A DNA stretch of 51,743 bases from Candidatus Mediterraneibacter vanvlietii. Lineage in GTDB: Bacteria; Bacillota; Clostridia; Lachnospirales; Lachnospiraceae. The position numbers and the translations under genes are program-made. Location: positions 1 to 51,743 of the forward strand of contig DXGZ01000117.1 in the NCBI GenBank assembly GCA_019113645.1. The letters run 5' to 3'. Under the pieces are notes generated by a model. The model was not told the DNA's origin. It saw only the letters and a list, made by a program, of their open reading frames with translations, and ran no database searches. Shown here in pieces: positions 16,074 through 24,190 of this stretch (positions are counted from its first letter, which is position 1; each line of letters opens with the position of its first letter).

Positions 16074-17087
16074 ATGGCAGAAAGACGCAGAAGAGGAAGA
16101 AGGAAAAACGGAGCACAGAAGGGGCTGGCAGCCCTTCTGTGCACTTGTGTGGCAGTTGCCGGGGCAGCCCTGGTGTATCAGTTCGTGCCGGGACCGTGGG
16201 AACAGTGGCAGAACACGGATTCCATCGAATGGACGACGAGCTATGAATCCATACCGGATGTGCCGGAGTACAGCGGGGAACCTTATGTGGTGATTAACGA
16301 CAATACGCCGGAATTTACACAGGCGGAGCTGACGACAACAGCATTCGAAGAGTACAGCCCTCTGGATGAACTGGGACGCTGCGGCACGGCGGAAGCCTGT
16401 GTCGGCGAGGAGACGATGCCTACGGAGGAACGGGAGAGTATCAGCGAGGTTACGCCCACCGGATGGGAGAATGAAGAGTATGATATTGTGGACGGCGGGT
16501 ATGTTTACAACCGCTGTCACCTGATCGGTTTTCAGCTCACAGGGGAAAACGCAAACGAGGAGAATCTGATCACAGGAACCCGTTATATGAACACAGAGGG
16601 TATGCTTCCATTTGAGGACATGGTGGCTGAATACGTCCATGAGACAGAGAATCATGTGCTGTACAGGGTGACGCCTGTGTTCGAGGGAGATGATCTCGTG
16701 GCGTCCGGCGTGCAGATGGAAGCAGAGTCGGTGGAAGACAACGGTGAGGGAATCAGCTTCAACGTGTATGTCTATAACGTGCAGCCGGATATAACGATAG
16801 ATTATGCCACGGGAGAAAACTGGGAGAGCACGGAAGAGGAAAAAGCCGCTCAGGCTGCTGCAGCCGGGAACGAAAATGCGGGTGCAGATGCGGTGGATAC
16901 AGATGCGGCAGATGCAGATGCGGTTGAGGAGCAGAATTATATTATCAATGAGAACACGGATAAGTTCCATAATCCGGACTGTCCCGGTGCGGCAGATATT
17001 AAGGAAAAGAATAAGAGAGAATATACCGGAACAAGAGAAGAACTGATTGCGGAAGGATATGAGCCCTGCGGCAGGTGCAAGCCGTAA
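16074..17087 (+). CDS. Exported DNA/RNA non-specific nuclease (EndA-like) with C-terminal cysteine domain
   Basis: A 337-aa protein with a very basic N-terminus (MAERRRRGRRKNGAQK) and one membrane or signal helix (about residues 17-37). The DNA-entry-nuclease core has NRCHLIGFQLTG followed by NLITGTRYMNTEGMLPFED. These match EndA-type enzymes, with His in the CHLIG motif (DRGH in other members) and Asn binding Mg2+. After an Ala/Asp-rich linker containing the imperfect repeat AVDTDAADADAV comes a domain of about 45 residues with Cys in NPDCPGAADI and PCGRCKP, similar to the Ada-type metal-binding module often fused to exported nucleases. It probably degrades DNA outside the cell. The Shine-Dalgarno AAGGGG is rather distant. 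Confidence 0.88.
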   Translation: MAERRRRGRRKNGAQKGLAALLCTCVAVAGAALVYQFVPGPWEQWQNTDSIEWTTSYESIPDVPEYSGEPYVVINDNTPEFTQAELTTTAFEEYSPLDELGRCGTAEACVGEETMPTEERESISEVTPTGWENEEYDIVDGGYVYNRCHLIGFQLTGENANEENLITGTRYMNTEGMLPFEDMVAEYVHETENHVLYRVTPVFEGDDLVASGVQMEAESVEDNGEGISFNVYVYNVQPDITIDYATGENWESTEEEKAAQAAAAGNENAGADAVDTDAADADAVEEQNYIINENTDKFHNPDCPGAADIKEKNKREYTGTREELIAEGYEPCGRCKP

Positions 17088-17116
17088 GCAGCGGACCGGG
17101 CGAGCCTTCGGGACAG

Positions 17117-17157
17117 AAACCGTTTGGCCTGCACTGTTTTTGCCGTGCGGTTTTCTT
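17117..17157 (+). terminator. Terminator after the nuclease gene
   Basis: AAACCG...GGC pairs with GCC...CGGTTT, followed by TTTTCTTT. Confidence 0.6.
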
Positions 17158-17164
17158 TAGAGGA

Positions 17165-17210
17165 ACAGCGTCGATACATGAAGAGACAGCATCTTATGTA
17201 TCGGCGCTGT
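17165..17210. repeat. 15-bp inverted repeat (long hairpin) without T-run
   Basis: ACAGCGTCGATACAT (17165-17179) pairs with ATGTATCGGCGCTGT (17196-17210), 15 bp with one G-T, around a 16-nt loop. No T-run follows. It sits between a terminator and the PadR promoter and may be a REP-like element. Confidence 0.6.
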
Positions 17211-17227
17211 ATTTGCGTGAGTTTGTA

Positions 17228-17256
17228 TTGACATACAAGCAGGTCAGGTGTATTGT
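17228..17256 (+). promoter_or_regulatory. Promoter of the padR operon
   Basis: TTGACA (17228-17233) and TATTGT (17251-17256) are 17 nt apart. Confidence 0.75.
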
Positions 17257-17271
17257 AGAATTACAAAATGA

Positions 17272-17284
17272 TTAGTAATACTAA
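17272..17284. promoter_or_regulatory. Perfect dyad TTAGTA-A-TACTAA, likely PadR operator
   Basis: A 13-bp perfect palindrome lies 15 bases downstream of the -10 box, over the early transcribed region. PadR regulators commonly repress their own promoter through such a dyad. The assignment is by position and symmetry. Confidence 0.5.
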
Positions 17285-17356
17285 ATATAAAAATGAAACA
17301 AAGCTGAAAACGAGATGGACAGATCAAGAGTGCAGGATCAGTGAAGGAGGGATTGT

Positions 17357-17704
17357 GTGGCGGAGAGCAGTTTTGCCCGGCAGTTGAAAAAAGGCGTGAT
17401 GGATATGATCGTCCTGCAGCTGGTGGGAGAAAAGGACACTTATGGATATGAACTGATCCAGGAACTGAGCAGGCGTGGAGAAGATTTCTTCACCCTGAAG
17501 GAAGGAACCCTGTATCCGGTGTTATACCGGCTGGAAGACAATGGCCTGATCGAAGCGTTTTGGAAACACGAGGAAGGCCGCTCTGTCCCGAAGAAATATT
17601 ACCGTATTACGGAAAACGGGAGAGAGAAGCTCAGAGAGTATATCGGTGTGTGGAAATCATTTGAAAACTGTGTTGACAGTCTGTGCGGGGAGGGAGAGCC
17701 ATGA
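17357..17704 (+). CDS. PadR-family transcriptional regulator
   Basis: A 115-aa winged-helix repressor of the short (PadR-s2) class. The N-terminal half gives VLQLVGEKDTYGYELIQEL, then EGTLYPVLYRLEDNGLIEAF and the wing PKKYYRITENGREKL; the C-terminal helix serves dimerisation. It starts at GTG with AAGGAGG six bases upstream. The stop codon overlaps the start of the membrane protein that follows (ATGA), the usual pairing of PadR with HAAS/DUF1700 proteins. It probably represses this operon through the dyad at 17272-17284 and is released by an envelope or drug signal; that last step is inferred. Confidence 0.92.
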   Translation: MAESSFARQLKKGVMDMIVLQLVGEKDTYGYELIQELSRRGEDFFTLKEGTLYPVLYRLEDNGLIEAFWKHEEGRSVPKKYYRITENGREKLREYIGVWKSFENCVDSLCGEGEP

Positions 17705-18396
17705 CAGAAGATCAGAAGAAAATCAAGAAATATGTAAATCAGTTGGAACGACGCCTGAAACTGCCCTTAAAAATAAAAGCGCGGATCAACGGAGATATAG
17801 GAACTGAAATTCATGAGCGGCTGGAAGCAGGGCAGACGGTGGATGAAGCGCTGGCGGAAATGGGCAGTCCGGATGAACTGGCAGAGCAGTTTAACCGGGA
17901 TTTCGCAGATTATGTCGGTAAGAAAAATCCGATGCGATTCGTGTTCCTGGCAGCAGCGGCACTGATTCTGACAGGAGCAGTGTATTACGGAATCAGTATT
18001 CTTCAAATGCAAAGAGATATTGCGGCAGCGTCAGCAGATGTCATCGGCGGAGCAGCTGCATCAACCGAAATTTATATTTTGAGTGATGAGGCATCACCGA
18101 ACAGTTTTGGTTACTGGTGCTCTGCAGCGGGCCTGTTTCTTGGATGCATTGCCGCGTATTTCCTGATACTATACGGAAAGGGGGTAAGAAAAGAGAAGTA
18201 CACAAAATGTATTCTTCTTTCCGGCGCCGGTTTGATCCTCAATGTAATCGTGCCCTTTATGCAGCCGGAGGCGCCGGCAATTCTGGAATGGTCATTTCTG
18301 CTTGGGATAACGGAGATCACAGCGGCACCTGGGATTATATTAAATCTTATCGTACTTGTTTTGGCACTTAAATATCAACGGAATGCCAGACAGTGA
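17701..18396 (+). CDS. HAAS/DUF1700-type membrane protein paired with PadR
   Basis: A 231-aa protein. The first ~75 residues form a soluble helical domain (KKYVNQLERRLKLPLKIKAR, then GQTVDEALAEMGSPDELAEQ), the HAAS signature found beside PadR repressors. The rest contains about four membrane helices. Family members are thought to sense or act at the membrane, but no enzymatic role is known. Start and stop overlap with padR at ATGA ensures coupled translation. It converges on the DUF1284 gene. Confidence 0.8.
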   Translation: MTEDQKKIKKYVNQLERRLKLPLKIKARINGDIGTEIHERLEAGQTVDEALAEMGSPDELAEQFNRDFADYVGKKNPMRFVFLAAAALILTGAVYYGISILQMQRDIAAASADVIGGAAASTEIYILSDEASPNSFGYWCSAAGLFLGCIAAYFLILYGKGVRKEKYTKCILLSGAGLILNVIVPFMQPEAPAILEWSFLLGITEITAAPGIILNLIVLVLALKYQRNARQ

Positions 18397-18443
18397 CCTG
18401 AGCAGAAAACTGTGCGAAAACCCGTTCGGGAAACAGAAAACGA

Positions 18444-18851
18444 TCAGGGGAAAAGCTGAGCGCTTCTCCGTGCGCAGATCTCATTCCACTGACAGCTGCC
18501 GCATATGGTGTGACGCAGACCAGGACGGAGGATACAGGAGGCAACGAGCGATGAGAAAGATTCCCATGTCATAAACTGTCCGGGCCGGAGACAGCAGAGC
18601 TCAAGCACACGGGCGTCATAGAGATTCACGATGGATTCGGAAGTGCACACGCCGTTTTTCAGGTTGGGACATGCCTGGCAGATGATATCACTTTCACAGC
18701 AGATCCGGACAGGGGTATCCCCTTTCAGAGAATGCAGGATATCTCTCATATGTGCAGTAAAACCGTCACTGTAGCCTTTCCCTTCAAAGAACGCAAGACA
18801 CATGCCGTGATGTGCGCGGAGGGGAAGCGGTGATTCGGGTATCCTGTTCAT
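18444..18851 (-). CDS. DUF1284 domain protein, cysteine-rich, probable metal or Fe-S binder
   Basis: A 135-aa protein starting with the DUF1284 signature RAHHGMCLAFFEGKGYS. It has many cysteines, with CCESDIICQACPN, the C of GVC, CC and a C-terminal CGSCQWNEIC, enough for an iron-sulfur cluster or zinc site. The family is found in anaerobes and methanogens; its function is unknown. The start overlaps the end of bioY by four bases, so it is translated with it under the BirA operator. A link to biotin is suggested only by this pairing. Confidence 0.85.
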   Translation of the reverse strand: MNRIPESPLPLRAHHGMCLAFFEGKGYSDGFTAHMRDILHSLKGDTPVRICCESDIICQACPNLKNGVCTSESIVNLYDARVLELCCLRPGQFMTWESFSSLVASCILRPGLRHTICGSCQWNEICARRSAQLFP

Positions 18852-19402
18852 AACTGCACCACCTTTGCGAGCCGTCTGGTCAGAATAAGCGCCAGAACTA
18901 TCTTAAGGATATCCGGCAGGATGAATGGGAACACGCACCAGCCCAGCACAGCCATGATGCCGACAGAACCGGAGGAGGAAGCATACACAGCCATGAACCA
19001 CACTGTTCCAAACGCATAGCATACGATAAGTCCGAGAACCATGGAAAGCGCCAGGATGAAAGTGCTTCTTCCGAAAATCCTCTCCATGCCCCACATCAGC
19101 AGAGTTGTGAAAAGAAATCCGATAATATATCCGCCGGTTGTGCCGAGAATGATTCCGGGGCCGCCGGTGAAGCCGGAGAATACGGGAACACCTACAAGTC
19201 CGAGCAGTATATAGATGAGTACGGCGATGGTCCCCCGTTTTCCGCCGAGCAGACCGATGGCTGCAAATATTCCGAAGGTCTGAAGTGTAACAGGAATCGT
19301 GAGAGGAATGGAGATCCAGGAACAGATCGCCATCAGCACCACGAAAATGCTGATATAGACGAGATCATATGTCTTGCCGCGTTTTTTCGATATAGTATTC
19401 AT
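18848..19402 (-). CDS. bioY: Biotin ECF-transporter substrate-binding protein BioY
   Basis: A 184-aa integral membrane protein with about six helices. BioY features are clear: PLTIPVTLQTFGIFAAIGLLG in the first helix-loop region and GGPGIILGTTGGYIIGF in the central one. It is the S component that binds biotin and works with a general EcfAAT module encoded elsewhere. I chose ATG 19402, with GGAGG ten bases upstream; the longer frame would run through the promoter. A BirA-type operator overlaps the -35 box, so biotin sufficiency should shut the gene off. Confidence 0.93.
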   Translation of the reverse strand: MNTISKKRGKTYDLVYISIFVVLMAICSWISIPLTIPVTLQTFGIFAAIGLLGGKRGTIAVLIYILLGLVGVPVFSGFTGGPGIILGTTGGYIIGFLFTTLLMWGMERIFGRSTFILALSMVLGLIVCYAFGTVWFMAVYASSSGSVGIMAVLGWCVFPFILPDILKIVLALILTRRLAKVVQL

Positions 19403-19452
19403 GTGTGGGATTCCTCCTGTATGTAAATGTTTAAGAATATTTTCCGAGGTGA

Positions 19453-19482
19453 ATTGTAACACAGCAGAAAGTTGATTGTCAA
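19453..19482 (-). promoter_or_regulatory. bioY promoter
   Basis: On the minus strand, TTGACA (19477-19482) and TACAAT (19453-19458) are 18 nt apart. The -35 box lies inside one half of the BirA operator. Confidence 0.7.
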
Positions 19483-19507
19483 CTTGCAATGCAAATAAGG
19501 TTTACAA
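19476..19507 (-). promoter_or_regulatory. BirA operator upstream of bioY
   Basis: On the minus strand the site reads TTGTAAACC, 14 bases, AGTTGACAA. The known Firmicute BirA consensus is TTGTWAACC-N14/15-GGTTWACAA, so one half is perfect and the other matches in seven of nine positions. The spacing and overlap with the bioY -35 make BirA repression by biotinyl-AMP very likely. Confidence 0.8.
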
Positions 19508-19568
19508 TTAAAACAAAAGAATACTGCGCCGGGTTTACAGGTGTGGTTTTCTGAGTGGTGTGGGCAGA

Positions 19569-19598
19569 ACTTTCAAGGACTTTCAAGAACTTTGAAGA
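19569..19598. repeat. Three near-identical 10-bp tandem units before the tRNA promoter
   Basis: ACTTTCAAGG, ACTTTCAAGA and ACTTTGAAGA lie head to tail just upstream of the tRNA promoter. They may be an upstream activating tract or a simple repeat. Confidence 0.45.
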
Positions 19599-19604
19599 AA
19601 ACTA

Positions 19605-19633
19605 TTGACAAAAAACGCACTGAGAAGTATACT
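19605..19633 (+). promoter_or_regulatory. Promoter of the tRNA-Trp gene
   Basis: TTGACA (19605-19610) and TATACT (19628-19633) are 17 nt apart, a near-consensus promoter expected for a stable RNA. Confidence 0.85.
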
Positions 19634-19666
19634 AATTGAGTGACTTGCGAAAGCCGGTCACGGTAC

Positions 19667-19737
19667 AGGGGATTGGTCAAATGGTATGATAGGGGTCTCC
19701 AAAACCTTTGGTGGGAGTTCGATTCTCTCATCCCCTG
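19667..19737 (+). tRNA. tRNA-Trp (CCA anticodon)
   Basis: A 71-nt cloverleaf: acceptor AGGGGAT / ATCCCCT with G73, a 3-bp D stem (GTC/GAT), anticodon arm GGGGT-CTCCAAA-ACCTT with anticodon CCA, a 4-nt variable loop and T arm GGGAG-TTCGATT-CTCTC. CCA is not encoded at the 3' end. The anticodon stem holds two G-U pairs and the D stem is short, so it is less regular than a typical tRNA-Trp. It has its own promoter and two terminators. TTCGA in the T loop and the Trp-typical TCTCCAAAACC support the call. Confidence 0.88.
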
Positions 19738-19748
19738 CTAATAGAATT

Positions 19749-19788
19749 CCTGAAAGCTGCATGATTTCTGCGGTTTTCAGGTTTTTTT
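19749..19788 (+). terminator. First terminator after tRNA-Trp
   Basis: CCTGAAA pairs with TTTCAGG across a 19-nt loop with extra pairing (GC/GC), followed by TTTTTTT. Confidence 0.8.
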
Positions 19789-19795
19789 GTTTTGT

Positions 19796-19825
19796 GTCGG
19801 AATCGTGGGTGGTTCCGACTTTTTC
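19796..19825 (+). terminator. Second terminator after tRNA-Trp
   Basis: GTCGGAA pairs with TTCCGAC around a 10-nt loop, followed by TTTTTC. Confidence 0.75.
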
Positions 19826-19879
19826 TTTTGGTCATGGTTATGCAACAGCGGCATAAAAGGATGCACTTGAGCTTCTGTG

Positions 19880-21100
19880 TTACGTAATGCGCAGAAGATA
19901 GAAGCTGACCATCAGATGCAGCAGTGTCTCGTAATCCTGCAAAGAGACGTCGCAGATTTCCTCGATCTTTTTCAGGCGGTAGAGCAAAGTGTTGCGGTGG
20001 ATGTGCAGCTCTTTTATAGTATTTGCCGTGTGGCAGAATTGTTCCAGATAAGTCTCCAAAGTTGTGAGAAGGCTGGTGGAATTCTTCTGGTCATACTCCT
20101 GAAGGGAAGGAATTACCGGGGAAACGAAGCTGGCTCTGGGCAGCGATTTTAACGCGGGAGTCAAAATTGCCGGGAGATAGTAGTCGCTGTAGTAGTGGAT
20201 ATGGTGTTTGGGCGCAAGCGGCCGCCCGAGGATGACTGCATCCTCGGCCTGTTTCTGATATATGCTGATTTCCAGAAGATTGTCAAAAAGGTTGCTGACG
20301 CCGCAGTGTGCGTTGAATTTAACCAGCGTCTCCTTAAAATATTTCCAGGTGTTCTCCAGGCTGCTGTAACGGTCATACTGGTAATATAAGATATAGAGAA
20401 TATTCTGCCGTATGAGCGCCAGCTGGCAGGGGGAAAGCGTTGCCAGGGTCTTGCGGATAAAGGAGAGTGTGTTTTTCTCCCGCTCATCAGAGAGTGTGAT
20501 GGCAGCTACCAGATAAGAAGGCTCCAGCGAGATCCCCACGGTATTCTTCCAGTTGTCCAGCTGCCGCTGGGAGTGGATCCGCCCGCCGAACAGTTCTGCT
20601 GCAAAGGATTTCTGATAAGTGTATTTCATGCTGTTTTCCGAGTCTTTCCCGCTGTACAGAACCGTGCAGGCATTCTGAATGATTTCCATGGCTTCCATCC
20701 GGTCCGGGGTAAGCTCCTCGTAGGTGCAGTTCATGGTCACGTACCCTTCAATGATATGATTGACTTTAATGACGCCCTGGATTTTCGGGCGCTCTTTACA
20801 AGACCCCCAATTCACGATAAAGGGGGCTTTCTTAACATTCACAGACTGCATAATCCCTTCTTCATAGAGCTGGGTGATCATCTCAGTCTCATAACCTCTG
20901 TGTTCCAGAAGGTAATCCCAGTAGTAATCTCCGGTTTTCACCTCCGGCGCAATGCCGAGTACATTGTAGAGGATATCAACGACAAGGACCGGAACTTTGA
21001 CATATTTATAGCTGATATTCATAACATCCTGAAGTGAGCCGGACGGAAGGATCCTCAGCAGCTCTTCACACAGGTTCTTAAGATCAATATTTTCAACCAT
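19880..21100 (-). CDS. PucR/CdaR-type transcriptional regulator
   Basis: A 406-aa regulator ending in the PucR helix-turn-helix: LETYLEQFCHTANTIKELHI, then HRNTLLYRLKKIEEICDVSL. The N-terminal ~150 residues resemble a sensor domain (LLRILPSGSLQDVMNISYKY) and the middle a GGDEF-like degenerate domain common to the family. Members activate neighbouring catabolic genes in response to the substrate. It is divergent from the SDR / flavoenzyme / SDR operon across 280 bases, its likely target. ATG 21100 was chosen because GAGAGG lies nine bases upstream; the ATG at 21109 would overlap that site. Confidence 0.88.
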   Translation of the reverse strand: MVENIDLKNLCEELLRILPSGSLQDVMNISYKYVKVPVLVVDILYNVLGIAPEVKTGDYYWDYLLEHRGYETEMITQLYEEGIMQSVNVKKAPFIVNWGSCKERPKIQGVIKVNHIIEGYVTMNCTYEELTPDRMEAMEIIQNACTVLYSGKDSENSMKYTYQKSFAAELFGGRIHSQRQLDNWKNTVGISLEPSYLVAAITLSDEREKNTLSFIRKTLATLSPCQLALIRQNILYILYYQYDRYSSLENTWKYFKETLVKFNAHCGVSNLFDNLLEISIYQKQAEDAVILGRPLAPKHHIHYYSDYYLPAILTPALKSLPRASFVSPVIPSLQEYDQKNSTSLLTTLETYLEQFCHTANTIKELHIHRNTLLYRLKKIEEICDVSLQDYETLLHLMVSFYLLRIT

Positions 21101-21209
21101 GAAAATCATCCTCTCTGATGTTGTGCAAAAAGATATCTGTCATTTCTGCAGATAATTCAAGTATACAGAAAAATCGGAATATATTCCATAATAATCCTCA
21201 AATATATAC

Positions 21210-21277
21210 ATAATGCATAAAGCAAAGAAAGATTCCGGGAAGAAAAAAGACAAAATATATTTGTGCAAATGCATAAA
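21210..21277. promoter_or_regulatory. Repeated ATGCATAAA motifs in the PucR / SDR divergent region
   Basis: AATGCATAAA occurs at about 21210-21219 and again at about 21268-21277. TTGTGCAAA precedes the second and also appears near 21121, next to the regulator start. The 280-base gap is A/T-rich. These repeats are candidate PucR sites; I see no convincing promoter box pair. Confidence 0.35.
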
Positions 21278-21380
21278 AACAAGGTGTCATGTTTTGATTT
21301 ATGCCTAATGTAATTGCAGAATAATTGTCATAAAATTAACACAAAAGGAAATAACAAAATGCAGGAAAAGGAGGACATTC

Positions 21381-22136
21381 ATGTTTGAATTGAACGGAAA
21401 TGTAGCGGTTGTGACAGGAGCATCTGCGGGCCTTGGAAGACAGTTTGCCCTTGCATTAGCAAAACAGGGAGCAAACCTGGCGATTTTGGCAAGAAGAAAG
21501 GAAAAATTAGACGCAGTGGCGGAAGAGATCAGGGCGTTGGGCGTGGACTGCCTGTCAGTAGCCTGTGACGTTACCGATACAGAGCAGATCAAAAATGCGG
21601 TAAAAGCTGTGACAGACTATTACGGAACAGTGGATATTCTGGTAAATAATGCCGGAGGCGGCAGCTGTATCCCGCTGGAAGAACTGCCGGATGAGGAGTG
21701 GAGAAAGGTGCTGTCACTTGATCTGGACGGCGCGTTTTACTGCATGAAGTACTTTGGACAGGTTATGCTGGAAAAAGGCTATGGCCGTGTGATCAATATA
21801 GCATCTATCCTGGGAAAAGGCGGTTTGAAAGAACTTCCTGTGATCGCCTATGCTTCTGCAAAGGGCGGCGTAATCAATATGACCAGGCAGGCGGCGACAG
21901 AATGGGCGCAAAAGGGAGTGACGGTAAATGCTCTGTGTCCGGGATTTTTCGCCTCAGAGGCAAATGGACCGGAAGCGATGGAAGCAATGAATGAATTCAT
22001 ACAGGTCCGTACACCGATGGGAAGACCGGGGAATGAAGGGGAACTGGATTCATCCATTGTATTCCTGGCAGCCAGAGAGTCTTCTTATGTAACCGGAACA
22101 ATCCTTACGTGTGACGGCGGCTGGACCGCAATTTAG
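21381..22136 (+). CDS. Short-chain dehydrogenase/reductase (classical SDR)
   Basis: A 251-aa NAD(P)-dependent oxidoreductase with cofactor motif TGASAGLG (residues ~12-19), NNAGG, catalytic Ser in NIASILG and YASAK. Family members near this type include gluconate 5-dehydrogenase, FabG-like and hydroxysteroid dehydrogenases. AAAAGGAGG precedes the ATG. It opens a three-gene operon with a BaiCD-like flavoenzyme and a second SDR, so its substrate is probably an alcohol or ketone made or used by that flavoenzyme. Which compound is not shown by the sequence. Confidence 0.9.
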   Translation: MFELNGNVAVVTGASAGLGRQFALALAKQGANLAILARRKEKLDAVAEEIRALGVDCLSVACDVTDTEQIKNAVKAVTDYYGTVDILVNNAGGGSCIPLEELPDEEWRKVLSLDLDGAFYCMKYFGQVMLEKGYGRVINIASILGKGGLKELPVIAYASAKGGVINMTRQAATEWAQKGVTVNALCPGFFASEANGPEAMEAMNEFIQVRTPMGRPGNEGELDSSIVFLAARESSYVTGTILTCDGGWTAI

Positions 22137-22176
22137 AGAATGCAGTTTAGAAAAAAGAAATTGGAGGAATAAGAAT

Positions 22177-24117
22177 ATGGGTTACGATTATACAAAGCTT
22201 TGGCAGCCGATTACCATCAACAAGATGCGGCTGAGAAACAGAATTATGCTGTCTGCTATGGGTACATTTACGCCAATGCAGGATGGAACAGACAGTGAAG
22301 AAGGTATCCGGTATTATGAGGAACGGGCCAAAGGCGGAGCAGGACTTATCATGACTGGGGCAATGTTCCTGAATGAGAAGACAGCCCAGGGCGGACCGAC
22401 ACTGGCGCTTCACAATACCAGGGCGATTCCGAAAGCTACAGTTCTGGTAGAGCGGGTGCACCGGTGGGGGGCAAAGATCGGACTGCAGATGAGCTGCGGA
22501 ACCGGACGGAATGGAATGCCTGATATCGGAGAGAGGGTGCCGATCTCTTCTTCGGCAAACCCGTCTTTCTACAATCCGGAGATGATCTGCCGCCCGCTGG
22601 AAACAGAAGAGATCAAAGATATTATGAAAGATTTTGCCAATGCGGCAGCCTTTGCTTTAAATGCCGGATTTGACGCGATTGAGGTTCACGGACATGCGGG
22701 ATATCTGATCGATCAGTTTATCTCACCCCAGTGGAACAGCAGGACTGATGAGTATGGCGGGTCATGGGAGAACCGGGTGCGTTTTGCTACAGAGATCGTT
22801 GATTCGATCCGCAATGTGGTAGGACCCGATTTCCCGATTATCTTCAGGATTTCCCTGGATCACATGTATCAGGGCGGACGTACGCTGGAAGATTCCATGC
22901 CGATTATTGAACTTTTGGAGAAAGCGGGCGTAGATGCCTTTGACATTGATTCCGGGTGTTATGAAACCATGGATTACATATTCCCGACCTGTTACCGGGG
23001 AGAAGCATGTATGGCCTATGTCTGTGAAGAGGCAAGAAAACATGTCAGCGTACCGATCATCAATGCGGGAAGTCATTCCATGGAAACGGCGGTTGATCTT
23101 CTGGAATCCGGCAATGCGGACATCATAAGTTTTGGCCGTCAGCTGATTGCTGATCCGCAGTTCCCGAATAAGATCAGGGCAGGCCACAGGGAAGATGTCC
23201 GTCCATGCCTGATCTGTAACGAAGAGTGTATCGGAAGGATCTTTGGCAGATTAACTCAGTTGTCCTGCGCGGTGAATCCGGCAGCAGGTCTGGAAGGCGC
23301 CATGGAGATTACAAAACTGCCTGTGCCGAAGAAAGTGGCAGTGGCAGGTGCGGGACCGGGCGGTCTGGAAGCGGCAAGGACAGCGGCGCTGCGGGGCTGC
23401 CAGGTGACGATTTATGAAGCGTCAGGTAAGATCGGAGGAACTTTTGCGGATATCGCAAGTCCTTCCTTTAAGAAGCGGATCCGGGATCTGATTCAGTGGT
23501 ATGATGTACAGTTGAAGAAACTGGGAGTCAAAATTGTGTTTAACACGAAAGTTACAGAGGATTCTCCCTTCCTCGCGGAGGCGGATGAGATCTTTGTAGC
23601 CACCGGTTCACTGCCCTGTATTCCGAGAAGTGTTAATATCCAGGAGACGGACAAGGTCATTGATGTTACCCAGGCACATATCCATGGAGTCAAAGGGCAG
23701 AAGGTAGTTATCTGCGGCGGTGGTCTGTCCGGCTGCGATACAGCGCTGGAGCTGGCAATGCAGGGGAAAGAAGTGACGATTGTGGAACAGATGGAAAACT
23801 GTGCGCGGGATGTGATGGCCATTAACAAAATCAGTCTGGATACCCTGCTTGCCCAGTATCAGGTAAAGATCCTGACAAATACAAAAGTTACAGAGATTTC
23901 AGACAAGGGTGTGACAGCGGAGACAGAAGACGGCAGCATAACACTGGAAGCAGATGCGATTGTCACTGCTTTTGGACAGAAAGCCAATTCAAAGACAGCA
24001 GACGCGATCGCTTCCAGGTATCCGTGCAAGACAACGCTGATCGGAGACTGTCAGAAACCATCCAAGGCAGGCAAGGCGATCCGGGAAGGATTCTATGCTG
24101 CCATGGCTCTTCAGTAG
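22177..24117 (+). CDS. Two-domain NADH:flavin oxidoreductase / 2-enoate reductase (BaiCD/BaiH-like)
   Basis: A 646-aa protein with an N-terminal old-yellow-enzyme TIM barrel (LWQPITINKMRLRNRIMLSA at the start, HGHAGYLIDQFISPQWNSRTD in the middle). A [4Fe-4S] motif C344-x2-C347-x3-C351-x12-C364 follows. The C-terminal FAD/NAD half has GAGPGGLEAA (about residue 390) and GGGLSGCDTA. Members reduce activated C=C bonds: BaiCD and BaiH act on 3-oxo-delta4/delta6 bile acids, OsrB-type enzymes on 3-keto steroids, others on 2-enoates or trimethylamine. Flanking SDR genes fit a route that oxidises an alcohol to an enone, then reduces it, then reduces a ketone. GGAGG precedes the ATG. The substrate is not decided. 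Confidence 0.9.
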   Translation: MGYDYTKLWQPITINKMRLRNRIMLSAMGTFTPMQDGTDSEEGIRYYEERAKGGAGLIMTGAMFLNEKTAQGGPTLALHNTRAIPKATVLVERVHRWGAKIGLQMSCGTGRNGMPDIGERVPISSSANPSFYNPEMICRPLETEEIKDIMKDFANAAAFALNAGFDAIEVHGHAGYLIDQFISPQWNSRTDEYGGSWENRVRFATEIVDSIRNVVGPDFPIIFRISLDHMYQGGRTLEDSMPIIELLEKAGVDAFDIDSGCYETMDYIFPTCYRGEACMAYVCEEARKHVSVPIINAGSHSMETAVDLLESGNADIISFGRQLIADPQFPNKIRAGHREDVRPCLICNEECIGRIFGRLTQLSCAVNPAAGLEGAMEITKLPVPKKVAVAGAGPGGLEAARTAALRGCQVTIYEASGKIGGTFADIASPSFKKRIRDLIQWYDVQLKKLGVKIVFNTKVTEDSPFLAEADEIFVATGSLPCIPRSVNIQETDKVIDVTQAHIHGVKGQKVVICGGGLSGCDTALELAMQGKEVTIVEQMENCARDVMAINKISLDTLLAQYQVKILTNTKVTEISDKGVTAETEDGSITLEADAIVTAFGQKANSKTADAIASRYPCKTTLIGDCQKPSKAGKAIREGFYAAMALQ

Positions 24118-24190
24118 GCGAGCGGCTGATGGAGAGAAATCAGGCGGATAGAGAAAAAAATCAATAATTTACAGAAGGGAGACTTGATTT

